In this document: piece by piece, positions 34,340-44,324 of the stretch
How positions within the stretch are numbered: position 1 is the stretch's first letter
Layout: each line of letters starts with the position of its first letter
DNA from: Thioalkalivibrio paradoxus
GTDB taxonomy: Bacteria > Pseudomonadota > Gammaproteobacteria > Ectothiorhodospirales > Ectothiorhodospiraceae
Direction of reading: 5' to 3'
NCBI GenBank assembly: GCA_011390565.1
Contig: JAABSC010000002.1
Span: forward strand, 124,001 to 188,000
Length of the DNA stretch: 64,000 nt
Notes under the pieces: generated by a model
Told to the model about the DNA's origin: nothing
Database searches by the model: none
Seen by the model: the letters and a program-made list of their open reading frames with translations, nothing else
Translations under genes and position numbers: made by a program

Positions 34340-37084
34340 GTGCCGGGTCTGAAACGTCTGATTCGATTCGCGGCCGCGCATCCGTGGCTGGTGCTCGTAT
34401 CGCTCGCGCTGCTGACCGCGCTTGCGGCCGGCCAGTTGACCCGGGTGGAGGTGAATATCTCCGCCGAGGGTATGCTGGAGAAGGGCACGCCGGCCTGGGA
34501 TTACTTCGTCGCCACCGAAGATGCGTTCGGTAGCGAGGATGTCGCGATCATCGTGTTCCGGGACCCGGACCTTTTCGCCGTGGACAAGCTCTCGGCCACC
34601 CGGGAGGTGGTCCGCGCACTCGGCCGGCTGCCCTACGTGGCCAGCACATCGAGCCTTTTTGATATCCCCAATCTCAAGAACCTGGACGGGTTTATTCATG
34701 CCCAACCCTATCTTGAGGAGTTGCCCGAGACGACTGAAGCGGTGGCCCAGGTCCGGGCGGAAGCCATCCGCAACCCGCTGGCCCTCGGAAACCTGATCTC
34801 GGCGGACGGTCAGACACTTGCGGTCAATGTTTTCCTGAACCGGAAGGTCGGTGATGCGGGATTCGACCAGGCGGCCACGCGCGCCATCGAAGACCTCATC
34901 GCGCCATTGCGGATGCAGATCGCCGACGTCTACCAGGTCAGCGTATCGGCGATGCGCAGCGACCTCACCGGCAAGATCCTGGAGGACCAGCGGGTGATCC
35001 TGCCCCTGGCCGTGCTGGTGCTGCTGCTGATTCTGGCGTTCAGCCTGCGTCGGGCGACCGCGGCCCTGATGCCGCTGGCGACAGCGGGGCTCAGCGTCAT
35101 CTGGACGCTGGGCTTCATGGGCGCGCTGGGCATTCCGCTCAACATCATGACGTCGATCGTTCCGGCGCTGGTGATCATCATCGGCTCCACGGAAGACATT
35201 CACCTGCTCGCCGAATACGCAGCGGGGATTCGCGACGGTCTTTCACGCCAGGATGCGATCGGGCGCATGGCCGACAACATGGGCATGGCGGTGCTCCTGA
35301 CGTTCATCACCACCTATTTCGGTTTTCTCTCGATTGCGCTCAACCGCATCGAGTTGCTGTACCAGTTCGGTCTTGTCGCCTCCACCGGATTGCTGTTCAA
35401 CTTCATCATCACCTCACTCCTGGTTCCCGTGATGCTGCGTTTCTTTGGGCATCGCAAAGCTCCGGAGCAGCCAAGACAGCGGCGCGAGCCTCGGTATGAG
35501 CGCTGGGCGGTGAGCCTTCTCCTGAACCTGCAGAACCATCGCAGGCTGGTTTTCACGGGAGCGTTCGTGCTGGCGCTCGCGGCCGTTGTCGCGGCCACCG
35601 GGTTGCGCATCAACAACGACCTGCTGGACTACCTCGACGAAGAGTCGGTTCTACGGGTGAGCGCCGACCGTGTCCATGATGAATTGTCCGGGATCCACTC
35701 GTTTTCCGTCGTACTCGATGCCGGCGTCGACAATACCTTCCTGCAGGTGAAATACCTCGAGGAGCTGGTTCGGATCCAGAACTTCATCGCGCAGATGCCC
35801 GAATTCGACCGCTCGTTCTCCTTCGCGGACTTCGTCATGCTCGTGAACAGCGTGATGGAAGACGATCACAACAACGCGTTGCGCCTGCCGGACACGGACG
35901 ACATCGTTCGCGAGAACATGCTGTTCATCAAGCAGTCCGATGTCGCCAGCTATGTCTCCCCGGAATACGACCGCACGCGCATCCTGGTGCGCCACAACAT
36001 CAGCTCTTCGGATCGCCTGAACCGTTCGCTGGCCGAACTGCGCGGTTTCCTGGAGTCCGAGGTCGATCCGGCGCTGCGCCCTCAGATCACCGGGAAATCG
36101 GTGCTTTCCAACAGGGCCGTTGAAGAAATGGCGTGGGGCCAGCTCAAATCGCTGCTCCTGGTAGGGGTGGTGATCGTTGTGCTCGTATCCGCAATGTTTG
36201 TCAGTATTCGGGCCGGCCTCATCGCACTGGTGCCGAACCTGTTTCCGGTCGCGATCCTGTTTGGCGTAATGGCGCTTGCAGGTATTCCGTTGAATGCGGG
36301 GACGGCCATGGTGGCCGCGATCGCCCTGGGAATCTGCGTCGACGACACCATGCACGTGATGTCGCGTTTTCACGAGGAACTGAAGGCGCATGAAACCCGG
36401 GAGGGCGCGCTCATTGCGATGGTCCGGGCCGAAGCGGTCCCCATTTTCGCGACATCGATCGCGCTGGCGGCCGGATTTGCGGTGTTCGCCACCTCGAGCT
36501 TCCAGCCGGTGGCCGATTTCGGGCTGCTCAGTGCGATGGTGATCCTGATCGCCCTGGTGGCGACCTTCACGCTCACGCCGCTGCTTCTGGGAACCGCGCA
36601 GTTGCTCACGGTCTGGGACCTGCTCTCCTACAAGGTCCAGAACGATGCGTTACGCCGGGCTCCGCTGTTTCAGGGCATGCGGATCTGGCAGATCAAGAAG
36701 CTCATTCTGGCCAGCGGTATCCGTCGGTTCGAGAAGGGCGCACGCATCGTCGCGGAGGGCGACCGGAGCGAGGAGATGTTTGTCGTTCTGGAAGGCACGG
36801 TCGAGGCCTGCAAGACGGGCGCTGACGGAACCGTGGTGCATCTTAAAAAGATGCATGTGGGCGAACTGTTCGGAGAAGTCGGTCCGCTGTCAGGTGGAAA
36901 GCGCACGGCAGACGTGCTGGCGCTGGAAGATACGCAGGTGCTGGTGCTGAGCTGGCAGCGCATCGATCGATTGACCCGCCTTTACCCGATTCTCGCGTTC
37001 CGCCTGTTCCGCAACCTGACCCGTATCATCGGGGCCCGGCTCGCGCAGACCAGCCAGGAGCTGACCGCGAAACACGGGGGGTAG
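34340..37084 (+). CDS. RND/MMPL-type exporter fused to a cyclic-nucleotide-binding domain
   Basis: This protein of about 914 residues has two RND halves. Each half has one helix, a periplasmic loop of about 190 residues and five more helices. Helix-4 motifs are visible (STEDIHLLAEYA in the first half, GICVDDTMHVMSRFHEE in the second). After the last helix, residues near 790-895 form a Crp-like cNMP domain: GIRRFEKGARIVAEGDRSEEMFVV then GELFGEVGPLSGGKRTADV. The phosphate-cassette Arg/Glu pattern is only partly kept, so ligand binding is uncertain. The start is unclear: GTG 34340 has AGGGAG very close, and an upstream TTG is also possible. No fusion protein or outer-membrane gene is adjacent. 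Confidence 0.88.
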   Translation: MPGLKRLIRFAAAHPWLVLVSLALLTALAAGQLTRVEVNISAEGMLEKGTPAWDYFVATEDAFGSEDVAIIVFRDPDLFAVDKLSATREVVRALGRLPYVASTSSLFDIPNLKNLDGFIHAQPYLEELPETTEAVAQVRAEAIRNPLALGNLISADGQTLAVNVFLNRKVGDAGFDQAATRAIEDLIAPLRMQIADVYQVSVSAMRSDLTGKILEDQRVILPLAVLVLLLILAFSLRRATAALMPLATAGLSVIWTLGFMGALGIPLNIMTSIVPALVIIIGSTEDIHLLAEYAAGIRDGLSRQDAIGRMADNMGMAVLLTFITTYFGFLSIALNRIELLYQFGLVASTGLLFNFIITSLLVPVMLRFFGHRKAPEQPRQRREPRYERWAVSLLLNLQNHRRLVFTGAFVLALAAVVAATGLRINNDLLDYLDEESVLRVSADRVHDELSGIHSFSVVLDAGVDNTFLQVKYLEELVRIQNFIAQMPEFDRSFSFADFVMLVNSVMEDDHNNALRLPDTDDIVRENMLFIKQSDVASYVSPEYDRTRILVRHNISSSDRLNRSLAELRGFLESEVDPALRPQITGKSVLSNRAVEEMAWGQLKSLLLVGVVIVVLVSAMFVSIRAGLIALVPNLFPVAILFGVMALAGIPLNAGTAMVAAIALGICVDDTMHVMSRFHEELKAHETREGALIAMVRAEAVPIFATSIALAAGFAVFATSSFQPVADFGLLSAMVILIALVATFTLTPLLLGTAQLLTVWDLLSYKVQNDALRRAPLFQGMRIWQIKKLILASGIRRFEKGARIVAEGDRSEEMFVVLEGTVEACKTGADGTVVHLKKMHVGELFGEVGPLSGGKRTADVLALEDTQVLVLSWQRIDRLTRLYPILAFRLFRNLTRIIGARLAQTSQELTAKHGG

Positions 37085-37280
37085 GGGGCGCGGCCGGGGC
37101 CGCGGGAGCGGGTTGCTCGGAGCGGTGGGCTGCAGCTCCTCTTGCGTGGCCGCGCAATGGCGGAAAGCCTCGGCGCCGGGAAGATGCGGGTGTGTGTCGA
37201 TACCGAGCACGGTGCACTCCGGCACGTGAACTGTTCCGGGTGGGAGAGCGACAAGCACGCCCGGGAACGTGAGCGTTGGC

Positions 37281-37742
37281 TCAAGCCGGTCGCTGCGGCA
37301 GCGTGCCCTGCGGCTTGAAATGCATCACGCGTTCGAGCTGCTCGGGGGTGAACAGGGACTCCACCAGGGGGAAGAAACGTTCCTCCTCGAACTCGGTGTG
37401 CTTGCGCAGCACCTCGGCGAATGCGGAGAGATCCTGGCGGGCCGTTTCCGGACGAAGGCTCGTGACGACGGTGCGCAGGAACCCGTGGTCCTGGCCCAGT
37501 TGCATGCACAGCGGCAGATGCTCCTTCCCGTGTTCCAGCAGGGCGGCAAACAGGGTCTGCTCCTCGTGCTGGAGGTGTTCTTCGAGCTCGTCGTAGTAGT
37601 AGTCCTGCACCAGCCGGATTCCCTCCGCAAGGCTTTGTTCCGAGCCTGTCTCGGCCAATCCGGCGATGCGGTCGGCAAAGGTCAGAGCCTCCTCGTGTTC
37701 CTGGGCGAGTTTCTGCAACTGCTGGCAGCGCTGGCTGGACAT
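37281..37742 (-). CDS. Hemerythrin-like HHE-domain protein
   Basis: This 153-residue four-helix bundle has hemerythrin-type ligands: QEHEEAL, ELEEHLQHEEQTLF, QDHGFLR and RKHTEFEEERFFP. HHE proteins carry a diiron or other metal site and act in oxygen or NO sensing, iron handling or Fe-S repair. It is cytoplasmic with no signal peptide, and 21 bp downstream of the DUF2721 gene on the same strand, so the two are probably cotranscribed. Confidence 0.9.
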   Translation of the reverse strand: MSSQRCQQLQKLAQEHEEALTFADRIAGLAETGSEQSLAEGIRLVQDYYYDELEEHLQHEEQTLFAALLEHGKEHLPLCMQLGQDHGFLRTVVTSLRPETARQDLSAFAEVLRKHTEFEEERFFPLVESLFTPEQLERVMHFKPQGTLPQRPA

Positions 37743-37763
37743 GGGGTGTCTCCGGGAATGAAT

Positions 37764-38231
37764 TCAGGATTTGTTTTCAAGGTTCCAGGGGCGCGAGCGA
37801 CCCAGGGTTATGCTGCGGATGGCGAGGAACACCTCGCGCAGGAAGGCCAGCAGGGTACCGATCAACGAGAACATGGCGGCCATGAACAGGCCTCCGATCA
37901 GCATCGCGTGGCTGACGCCGAGAAACGCTTCGATGAATGCGGTCACGATCACCACGCAGATCAGCAAGGCGGTGGTGATCCCGAGGGTGATCCCGATGTT
38001 GACGAGTTGCGCCCGGCGATCGAGGATTGCCAGCTCACGCAGGGCATTGACCCGGCTGGGGCCCTGCGACTCCAACAGGTATTGCTCCAACACGCGGATG
38101 CGGTCCACGACACGGGACAGCCGGGCGACGAATGCGTTGATGAATCCCGCGATGCCCACCAGCAGAAAGACCGGTGCGATCGACAGCTGTATGGCGTTGG
38201 AGATATCCGTGATCGACGGAAAGCTGGGCAT
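37764..38231 (-). CDS. DUF2721 membrane protein
   Basis: This 155-residue protein starts at the ATG at 38231 (MPSFPSITDIS). It begins with an amphipathic SNAIQLSIAPVFLLVGIAGFINAFVARLSRVVDR segment, the DUF2721 signature, and has three membrane helices. The molecular role of the family is unknown. It is followed closely by the hemerythrin-like gene and diverges from the SRAP gene. Confidence 0.85.
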   Translation of the reverse strand: MPSFPSITDISNAIQLSIAPVFLLVGIAGFINAFVARLSRVVDRIRVLEQYLLESQGPSRVNALRELAILDRRAQLVNIGITLGITTALLICVVIVTAFIEAFLGVSHAMLIGGLFMAAMFSLIGTLLAFLREVFLAIRSITLGRSRPWNLENKS

Positions 38232-38479
38232 GGGAGCGTGCCAGGGCGGGGGCGTCTCGACGATTATAGGGATGGGCGCCCGCCGGAGCGAAGTTCCATG
38301 TGGCGTCGGTGGATGGTCCGCTCTCCGGGATCGAGTCCTGCTGAAGCAGGAATGCCCCGGCCCCCGGTCAGCGACAACGACAACGGCGTGCGAGGCACGG
38401 GGTTCCCTGCAGACCGTCTCGAGAGGCATTCTATGCAACCACTGCGATTCCATGCGCCCCGTTTGCGAGGATTGGAACA

Positions 38480-39148
38480 ATGTGCGGCCGCTTCGTCCTG
38501 TATACCCCGCCGAGCCTGATCGCCGCCCGGTATTTCGACCTTGAACTGGAGAATGCCGCGTTCGATGGCTCCTACAACATCGCGCCCGGACGGCCGGTCA
38601 TGGTGGTACGGAGCGACGCCCGGAACGCCGCGGGATTCGTGCCCGCGCACTGGGGTTTTCGGCCCCCCTGGGCTCGGGACGACGCCCCGGTCCCGATCAA
38701 CATACGGGCCGAGAAGGCCGCGACGAGCCCTTATTTTCGTTCCGCGTTCGCGCATCGCCGCTGCCTGATTCCCGCGAACGGCTGGTACGAATGGCGCAGG
38801 ACGGATGCCGGCAAGCAGCCGTTTTTCATCACCTTGAAGGACGCCGATCCCGATGCGGTTCTGTTTTTCGCCGGCCTGTGGGAGGAACGGAGCGAGGGTG
38901 CCGGCAGCTGCTGCGCGATCCTCACGGAACCGGCTTCGTCTGTGCTGGCGTTCATCCACGATCGTCAGCCCGTGGTTCTGGATCCCGCCTGTCGCTGGCA
39001 ATGGCTCGACCCGGGACTGCGCGAGCGGCCGGACATCCGCGCTGCAACACGGCGCCTGGATCCCGCCCGGCTCACGGCCTTTCCGGTATCCACACGTGTG
39101 AATCGACCGGAAAACGATGAGATCTCTCTGCTCGACCCGCTGGATTGA
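38480..39148 (+). CDS. yedK: SRAP-domain protein (HMCES/YedK)
   Basis: YedK shields abasic sites in single-stranded DNA by covalent thiazolidine linkage through Cys2. The 222-residue protein has the exact N-terminus MCGRFVLYTPP, which leaves Cys2 free after Met removal. Asn33 falls in GSYNIAPGRP, the active-site Glu in NGWYEWRR and the His in FIHDRQPVVL. There is no SOS box that I can identify with confidence. Confidence 0.95.
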   Translation: MCGRFVLYTPPSLIAARYFDLELENAAFDGSYNIAPGRPVMVVRSDARNAAGFVPAHWGFRPPWARDDAPVPINIRAEKAATSPYFRSAFAHRRCLIPANGWYEWRRTDAGKQPFFITLKDADPDAVLFFAGLWEERSEGAGSCCAILTEPASSVLAFIHDRQPVVLDPACRWQWLDPGLRERPDIRAATRRLDPARLTAFPVSTRVNRPENDEISLLDPLD

Positions 39149-39234
39149 CGGTACTTCGATGGCTCCTGTTCCAGCCGACCGGGTGCGGACGGCATACTTG
39201 GGGTACCTCAACACACCGCAGGGCAGACACCACC

Positions 39235-39717
39235 ATGAACAGATTCTGGATCCGGCACGCACTCTTCTTCGTCGTGGCGATCGGTGGTTTGGCGGAGGCT
39301 GCCGATCCGGAGTTGTCGGGCTACTGGTCCTGCCCGGCAACCATGCAACTGGCAACCGTCGGTCAGAACCAGCTGAACCTGCAGCTGAACACGCGGTCGC
39401 ACCTGAGTTCCGGGGGACGTTACGAGAGCGAGGGCGATGCCATCGTGCAGTTGGGCAGGTGGCCGCTTGCGCTGGCGGCAACGAGCCATGGACGATGGTT
39501 GCGCGAACAGGAACGCGTGACCGTGACCGTGGAAGCTCTTGAACTGTCCCCCGGTTCCACAACGGGCGTCGAACTGCAGAATTACCTGATTCAGCAACTC
39601 ACCTCGTTGTTCCCGCCGTTCCCGCACACCCAGGTGACGCACATCCTGGTCGAGACCCCCACGCAACTGGTGCTCGAAGACGAGTTCGGAGAACAGTACA
39701 CTTGCCACCGGCTTTGA
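39235..39717 (+). CDS. Predicted periplasmic protein of unknown function, 160 aa
   Basis: This protein starts at the ATG at 39235 (MNRFWIRHALFF) with a signal peptide ending near AEAA; the in-frame extension upstream reads through the SRAP gene end. The mature part contains two cysteines (in YWSCPAT near the start and TCHRL at the end) that could pair, and a strand-rich middle with LNLQLNTRSHLSSGGRYES. No family recognised. It lies 39 bp before the diguanylate cyclase gene and may be cotranscribed with it. Confidence 0.7.
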   Translation: MNRFWIRHALFFVVAIGGLAEAADPELSGYWSCPATMQLATVGQNQLNLQLNTRSHLSSGGRYESEGDAIVQLGRWPLALAATSHGRWLREQERVTVTVEALELSPGSTTGVELQNYLIQQLTSLFPPFPHTQVTHILVETPTQLVLEDEFGEQYTCHRL

Positions 39718-39756
39718 GCGCGCACGGAAGGCCTGAAGATTGCGGAGGAACGCCGG

Positions 39757-41208
39757 TTGGACGCCAGGAAAAGTAGCTGGATCTTTTTTCTGATCTTCTG
39801 TTTGCTGCTCGTGGCGGTAGCCGGCATCGATCTTCGCGCGTCCCACATACGGGCGGTACAAGCCGCGACCGACCGCGTGGAGAGCACCGGTCAGTTGGTC
39901 GCCGAGTGGATCAAGGGGGCCTTTCAGGCGTCGGATTACATCCTTCGGGATATCGTGGCAGCGGTGCCGGAATCCGAACTCGTCTACCCTCATCCGGATA
40001 CAGACCGGCATGCCGCCATCACGGCCTATATCGACGCGAAGCGAAGGATGGTTCCCCACGCGATCAGCGTCGGTCTCACCGATGCCGACTGTATGATCGT
40101 CACGCACACTTCTTCTTCGGTGGTCGGGCTCGATGCCAGTGCGCGGGAATGGTGTGCGATCCCGAGCGCCAACAGCGACCTCGAGACGTATGTTTCGCCC
40201 ATGTTTCGCAACGACACCGGGCAACTCATGGTGATGCAGACCCGGCGGTTTCCCAGTGAAGACTTCGTCGGGTTGGCCAGCATCGGTGTCGATCTCGATT
40301 TTTTTTCCACCTGGCTCGATAGCATTTCCATCGAGTCGCTGGGACTGGTGGCGATCGTCGACAGCAACCGCAATCTGGTCGCGGTAAAGCCCGGTATCCC
40401 GGAGTCGCTGGGGGAGGTCGTCCGTGCGCCTCTCCTGGAGCGTTTCATCGCCTCGGGTGAGACCCATGGCACGTTCCGTGGCCGTTCGGCACCGGACGGA
40501 GAGAATCGGATTCTCGCTGTCCGCGAGGTGGGGGATCTCCCCTTCATCGTGATCGTGGGTGAGGCCGATCGCGATTGGCTGGCGGGGTGGTGGCGGCAGG
40601 TCATGACGTCTGCCATTGTTCTGTTCCTGTTCATTCTGATGGGCCTGCTGATCCTGCGGGAGCACCTGACCTTGCTCCGTCAGAAGGAGGAACTTCGCCT
40701 GCTGGCGCAGTTCGACTTCTTGACAGGCGTGGCCAACCGTCGTCATTTCATTGAACTGGCGGAAGCGGAACTGCGTCGAGCCCGGCGCTTCGACGAACCG
40801 TTCGCCGTGCTGATGCTGGACATGGATCACCTGAAGGAAATCAACGACACGCACGGTCACGCGCTCGGTGACCGTGCGATCCTGGAATTCAGCCGGGCCT
40901 GCCATGCCACGCTTCGCGAGGTGGATGTCCTCGGCCGTCTGGGCGGCGACGAGTTTGCGATTCTCCTGCCCAACGTCTCGGACGAAGGGGCCAGAACGCT
41001 TGCGGAACGCATCGGGCAGGCGCTGCGGGGAATCGTGCTGGAAGGTGCGAAGGGGAGCCCGATTCACCTGACTGCGAGCATCGGCGGCGTGGTGGTGCAC
41101 AAACCCGATCAGGAACTCGACGAAATCATCGCGCGGGCCGACGCGGCGCTCTATCGCGCGAAGGAACGTGGGCGCGATCGCACGGAGTTCTGGGACGGCG
41201 CCGAGTAG
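39757..41208 (+). CDS. Membrane diguanylate cyclase with Cache sensor domain
   Basis: This 483-residue protein makes cyclic di-GMP. It has an N-terminal helix (8-24), an extracytoplasmic dCache-like domain (about 35-280), a second helix (283-303) and a GGDEF domain (about 318-480). The active-site GGDEF is intact at 396-400, and an RxxD inhibitory site (R387-D390) lies exactly five residues before it, so product inhibition is expected. The TTG start at 39757 is supported by a near-perfect GGAGGAA ribosome site. Ligand unknown; the upstream periplasmic protein is a possible partner. Confidence 0.93.
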   Translation: MDARKSSWIFFLIFCLLLVAVAGIDLRASHIRAVQAATDRVESTGQLVAEWIKGAFQASDYILRDIVAAVPESELVYPHPDTDRHAAITAYIDAKRRMVPHAISVGLTDADCMIVTHTSSSVVGLDASAREWCAIPSANSDLETYVSPMFRNDTGQLMVMQTRRFPSEDFVGLASIGVDLDFFSTWLDSISIESLGLVAIVDSNRNLVAVKPGIPESLGEVVRAPLLERFIASGETHGTFRGRSAPDGENRILAVREVGDLPFIVIVGEADRDWLAGWWRQVMTSAIVLFLFILMGLLILREHLTLLRQKEELRLLAQFDFLTGVANRRHFIELAEAELRRARRFDEPFAVLMLDMDHLKEINDTHGHALGDRAILEFSRACHATLREVDVLGRLGGDEFAILLPNVSDEGARTLAERIGQALRGIVLEGAKGSPIHLTASIGGVVVHKPDQELDEIIARADAALYRAKERGRDRTEFWDGAE

Positions 41209-41258
41209 ATCCGATTCCGGTCAGCAGGCCGCGCTGATGCGTGCAGGTATAGCCGACG

Positions 41259-41999
41259 CTACCCGGAGGGGTCCTGAAGGCCTGCCTGGCCCAGAGCCTC
41301 CGCGACGTGCTGGCCCTTTATGTGCCGTATATCAATGCCTTCAATCTGGAAAATCACGTGTTTAGCGAGGTTCTTCGCGTGATCACCGATGCGCTCAACG
41401 GCCTTCAGGATCAGCACGGCCTCGGTGACCATGGAAATGTTGCCGGGGTCGGACACCAATCCCTCCTGAACTGCACGCAGCGCCGCCCTGTACTCGAGGT
41501 CGAGTTTCCTGTCCGCATCCGCCACCCGGATCGCGAGTGCCTCGTCGCGCGTCCTGACAGCTTCGAGGACGTTCTCAATCGCCTCGCAGGCCGCCGTGGA
41601 CATGCGCGCGAAGGAGTCGCGACAGGATGCAATCGGGTCACCACCCTCGACCATCAGACGCCGGGTGATCTTCGCGATCTTCTTGGCCTCGTCCCCGGCT
41701 CTCTCGAGTTCCGTGAAGCCCTTCAGCAGGACGATGATCGAGCGCAGGTCCACGCCCATCGGCTGGCGCCGCGCGATCAGTTGCATCGCCACCTCCTCGC
41801 CGAGCAGGTCGTAGTCGTTCAGTTGCGGTTCGCGGTCGAGTACGCCGGCCGCGAGGGCATCGTCCCGCTCCATCAGCGCACGGGTGGCATCGCTCACCTG
41901 GCGCAGCGCGAGGCCACCCATTTCGACCAGCACCTCGTTCAGGCGTTGCAGGTCAGTGTCGAAACTGCGAACGGTATGCCCGGATGGACCCGTGTTCAT
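41259..41999 (-). CDS. phoU: Phosphate-signalling protein PhoU
   Basis: This 246-residue protein is two repeated three-helix bundles with PhoU metal-cluster motifs of the E/DxxxD type in each half (for example ELERAGDEAKKIAK in the first, AVERIGDHAKNLAKHV in the second). PhoU links the Pst phosphate transporter to the PhoR kinase. The start at 41999 has AAGGGG upstream; the 51-codon extension is non-coding. No pst or phoBR gene lies nearby, so it is an orphan here. Confidence 0.93.
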   Translation of the reverse strand: MNTGPSGHTVRSFDTDLQRLNEVLVEMGGLALRQVSDATRALMERDDALAAGVLDREPQLNDYDLLGEEVAMQLIARRQPMGVDLRSIIVLLKGFTELERAGDEAKKIAKITRRLMVEGGDPIASCRDSFARMSTAACEAIENVLEAVRTRDEALAIRVADADRKLDLEYRAALRAVQEGLVSDPGNISMVTEAVLILKAVERIGDHAKNLAKHVIFQIEGIDIRHIKGQHVAEALGQAGLQDPSG

Positions 42000-42565
42000 C
42001 GCTTTTATCCCCTTAACGTGGAAGGATCGCGCGGCAGCGCGCACCCGTATCGGGCACCCGCCCGAAACGTGCGCAGAATCGCACACTCGAGGCCGGCTCG
42101 AAAATGGCTGGGTCCGCCCCGGCGGGTGTTGGCGCAACCGAACCGCAAGCATGCCGTACCGGTTTGGGCGAGGGGGCGCGGAAGGAAGCGGGGGTGGGTG
42201 TGCCCTGGGGGGGGCTGTGATCCGCGCGATCCGGGAGATGATCCGATCGCAACTCGGCTATTCGGCGGACGGCTGGCCGCCAAAGCCCAGGGGCTCGTGC
42301 TTCGCGTCCCTCTGGAATGATCGGCTTGATCCTCGGTGCGATCGTGGTGGTAGCGATCTACGTTAGAGTGAGGAAACAGTCATCGCGCCGGAAGCACTGC
42401 GCGAGGGATTCCGAGACCGGTCTCGGGCACCCGCCACCGTGAGATCATGGCCGCGGCAGAGCGCCCATCGTCGGGTTGCGTACCTCGCAGGGGGCCATCA
42501 CGGTTGCGTGACAGGACCGCCTTTTTCATGGGTGGATGTCACTTCACCCTTCTTCAGGACCTTGC
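42000..42565. other. Gene-poor region between phoU and cls, with one possible small membrane peptide
   Basis: One forward frame (42317-42442) could encode a 41-residue peptide: ATG, then GLILGAIVVVAIYV as a single membrane helix, and a basic tail (RVRKQSSRRKHC). Its ribosome site (CTCTGGA) is weak. The rest, with G-runs around 42200-42220, shows no gene or recognisable RNA. Coding character and context change here from core-like to accessory-like genes. Confidence 0.35.
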
Positions 42566-43999
42566 ATGCTGGCTCTTCTGATCGTCGTTCTCGTCTATGC
42601 GATCCAGTTCACGGTCATCGCCCGTGTGCTGCTGCGCCCGGGCATGCTGCCGACGGTACGCTTGAGCTGGGTGATGGTCGTGGCGGTCGTGCCGATCGCG
42701 GGGCTGTTTCTGTATCTTCTTTTCGGCGAGGTACGGCTTGCCCGCGGTAAAGTCCGGCGGATCACGGAGGTTCTGGACAGCCTGGCCGAGGCGCAGCGGC
42801 AGACGCCGGCCGAACTGGCGGTGCCGGGGCCGGGCGCGCGGGTGCCCTTCGCCACGGGCACCGCCACAAGCGGCTTTCTGGCGGTGACCGGAAACACAGC
42901 CCGGATGCTTCCCGAGGGCGACGCCGAGATTGACGATCTGATCGAGGGGATCGACGCTGCGGTGGAGCATGTGCATCTGCTGTTCTACATCTGGCTGCCG
43001 GATGCTGCGGGAACGCGGGTCGCCGAGGCGGCCATCCGGGCGGCTGGACGTGGAGTGGCGGTGCGGGTTCTGGTCGACGACCTCGGGTCACGCGCGCTCG
43101 TCCGCTCGGCGCTTTGGGAACGGATGCAGGCGGCAGGCGTGATCGCGGTGCGCGCGGCACCGGTGAACTATCCGCTGGTGAGTTTCGTGGTGCATCGACT
43201 TGACGTGCGCAATCACCGCAAGGTCGCGGTGGTGGACAACGCGGTGGCCTGGTGCGGCAGCCGCAACTGCGCCGACACGGCCTTTTTGCCCAAGGCGAAG
43301 TTCGGACCCTGGATCGACGTTCTTCTGCGGCTGCAAGGGCCGGTGGTGCGGCAGATGCAGGTCGTGTTTTTCAAGGACTGGCTGATCTACCGGCCAGAGG
43401 ACGCAGCCCTGATTCGGCTTCTCGACCAGCGCGAACCGCCGCGCGAAGGCGGGTTCACGGCGCAGGTGATCGTGACCGGTCCCGATCAGAGCCGCATGTC
43501 GCTGGTCGACACGATCGCGGCGCTGCTTTACGGCGCCAGGCAGCAGGTGATCGTGACCACGCCCTATTTCGTGCCCGACCGGCCGACGCTGTCGGCGCTG
43601 TGCGCGGCCGCACGGCGCGGTGTTGAGGTGACATTGATCCTGCCTGCGCGCAACGACAACTGGGTGGTCGGCGCGGCGGCCGAGAGCCACTACGACGAGT
43701 TACTGCATGCTGGCGTCCGGTTACGCGCCTTCGGGCCAGGGCTGCTGCATTCGAAGATCATCACGGTGGACGGGCGGCTGGCGCTGATCGGGTCGACCAA
43801 CATCGACCGGCGCAGCTTCGATTTGAACTACGAGAACGCGATCCTGATCGACTCCGAGGAGGTGACCGGCGTGCTTGACGCCCGGCAGACCGATTACATG
43901 CGGCGGTCGGTCGAGGTCACGCTCGACGAGGTCATGGCCTGGAGCAGGTTTCGGCGCATTCGCAACAACAGCGTGGCTCTGGCCGAACCGCTGCTCTAG
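42566..43999 (+). CDS. cls: Cardiolipin synthase (phospholipase D superfamily)
   Basis: This 477-residue inner-membrane enzyme joins two phosphatidylglycerols to cardiolipin. It has two N-terminal helices (about 1-55, ending in the LLFGEVR segment typical of Cls), then two PLD catalytic motifs: NHRKVAVVDN with GSRN, and LHSKIITVDG with GSTNIDRRSFDLNYE. ATG 42566 is the best start; an ATG-like start 30 bases upstream is possible. The style of the protein (Ala/Val-rich, VPIAGLFLYLLFGEV) looks alphaproteobacterial, in line with the neighbouring holin-like and hydrolase genes. Confidence 0.95.
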   Translation: MLALLIVVLVYAIQFTVIARVLLRPGMLPTVRLSWVMVVAVVPIAGLFLYLLFGEVRLARGKVRRITEVLDSLAEAQRQTPAELAVPGPGARVPFATGTATSGFLAVTGNTARMLPEGDAEIDDLIEGIDAAVEHVHLLFYIWLPDAAGTRVAEAAIRAAGRGVAVRVLVDDLGSRALVRSALWERMQAAGVIAVRAAPVNYPLVSFVVHRLDVRNHRKVAVVDNAVAWCGSRNCADTAFLPKAKFGPWIDVLLRLQGPVVRQMQVVFFKDWLIYRPEDAALIRLLDQREPPREGGFTAQVIVTGPDQSRMSLVDTIAALLYGARQQVIVTTPYFVPDRPTLSALCAAARRGVEVTLILPARNDNWVVGAAAESHYDELLHAGVRLRAFGPGLLHSKIITVDGRLALIGSTNIDRRSFDLNYENAILIDSEEVTGVLDARQTDYMRRSVEVTLDEVMAWSRFRRIRNNSVALAEPLL

Positions 44000-44324
44000 C
44001 CGGTCCGGCCGCATTCGAGCTTGGGGCAGCAGACCCCGGCGGCATTCAGAAAATCCTGCGGCATCGCCGCAAAACCCGAGGCCACCTTCCAATGACGGAA
44101 TGGCCCGAAGAAATCAGGCATTCATATCGATGAGGAGATTGTCTCAGCCCGGGCATTTTCCGGCTCCCCAGGGTTATGCTCGGTATGGCACAGGAGCCGT
44201 GTGAGAACGGCCTTTGTGTGTGGCATCGGCCGGTCGCGGTCGCCAATCGGATGATTCGCCGACCGGTTCCGATCAAACCGGACAGCGGGCCTGGCCCGCC
44301 GTCAGGCTTGGCGGCCGCAGTGAC
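44000..44324. other. Intergenic region, no gene seen
   Basis: No supported ORF. Downstream of the reverse-strand gene that ends at 44325, GCGGGCC/GGCCCGC-type pairing at about 44284-44303 could be its terminator, without a clear T-run. Confidence 0.4.

Noticed and set aside
36890..37258. Reverse-strand frame over the 3' end of the RND-cNMP gene
   Set aside because: Overlaps conserved cNMP-domain coding on the forward strand and has no ribosome site.
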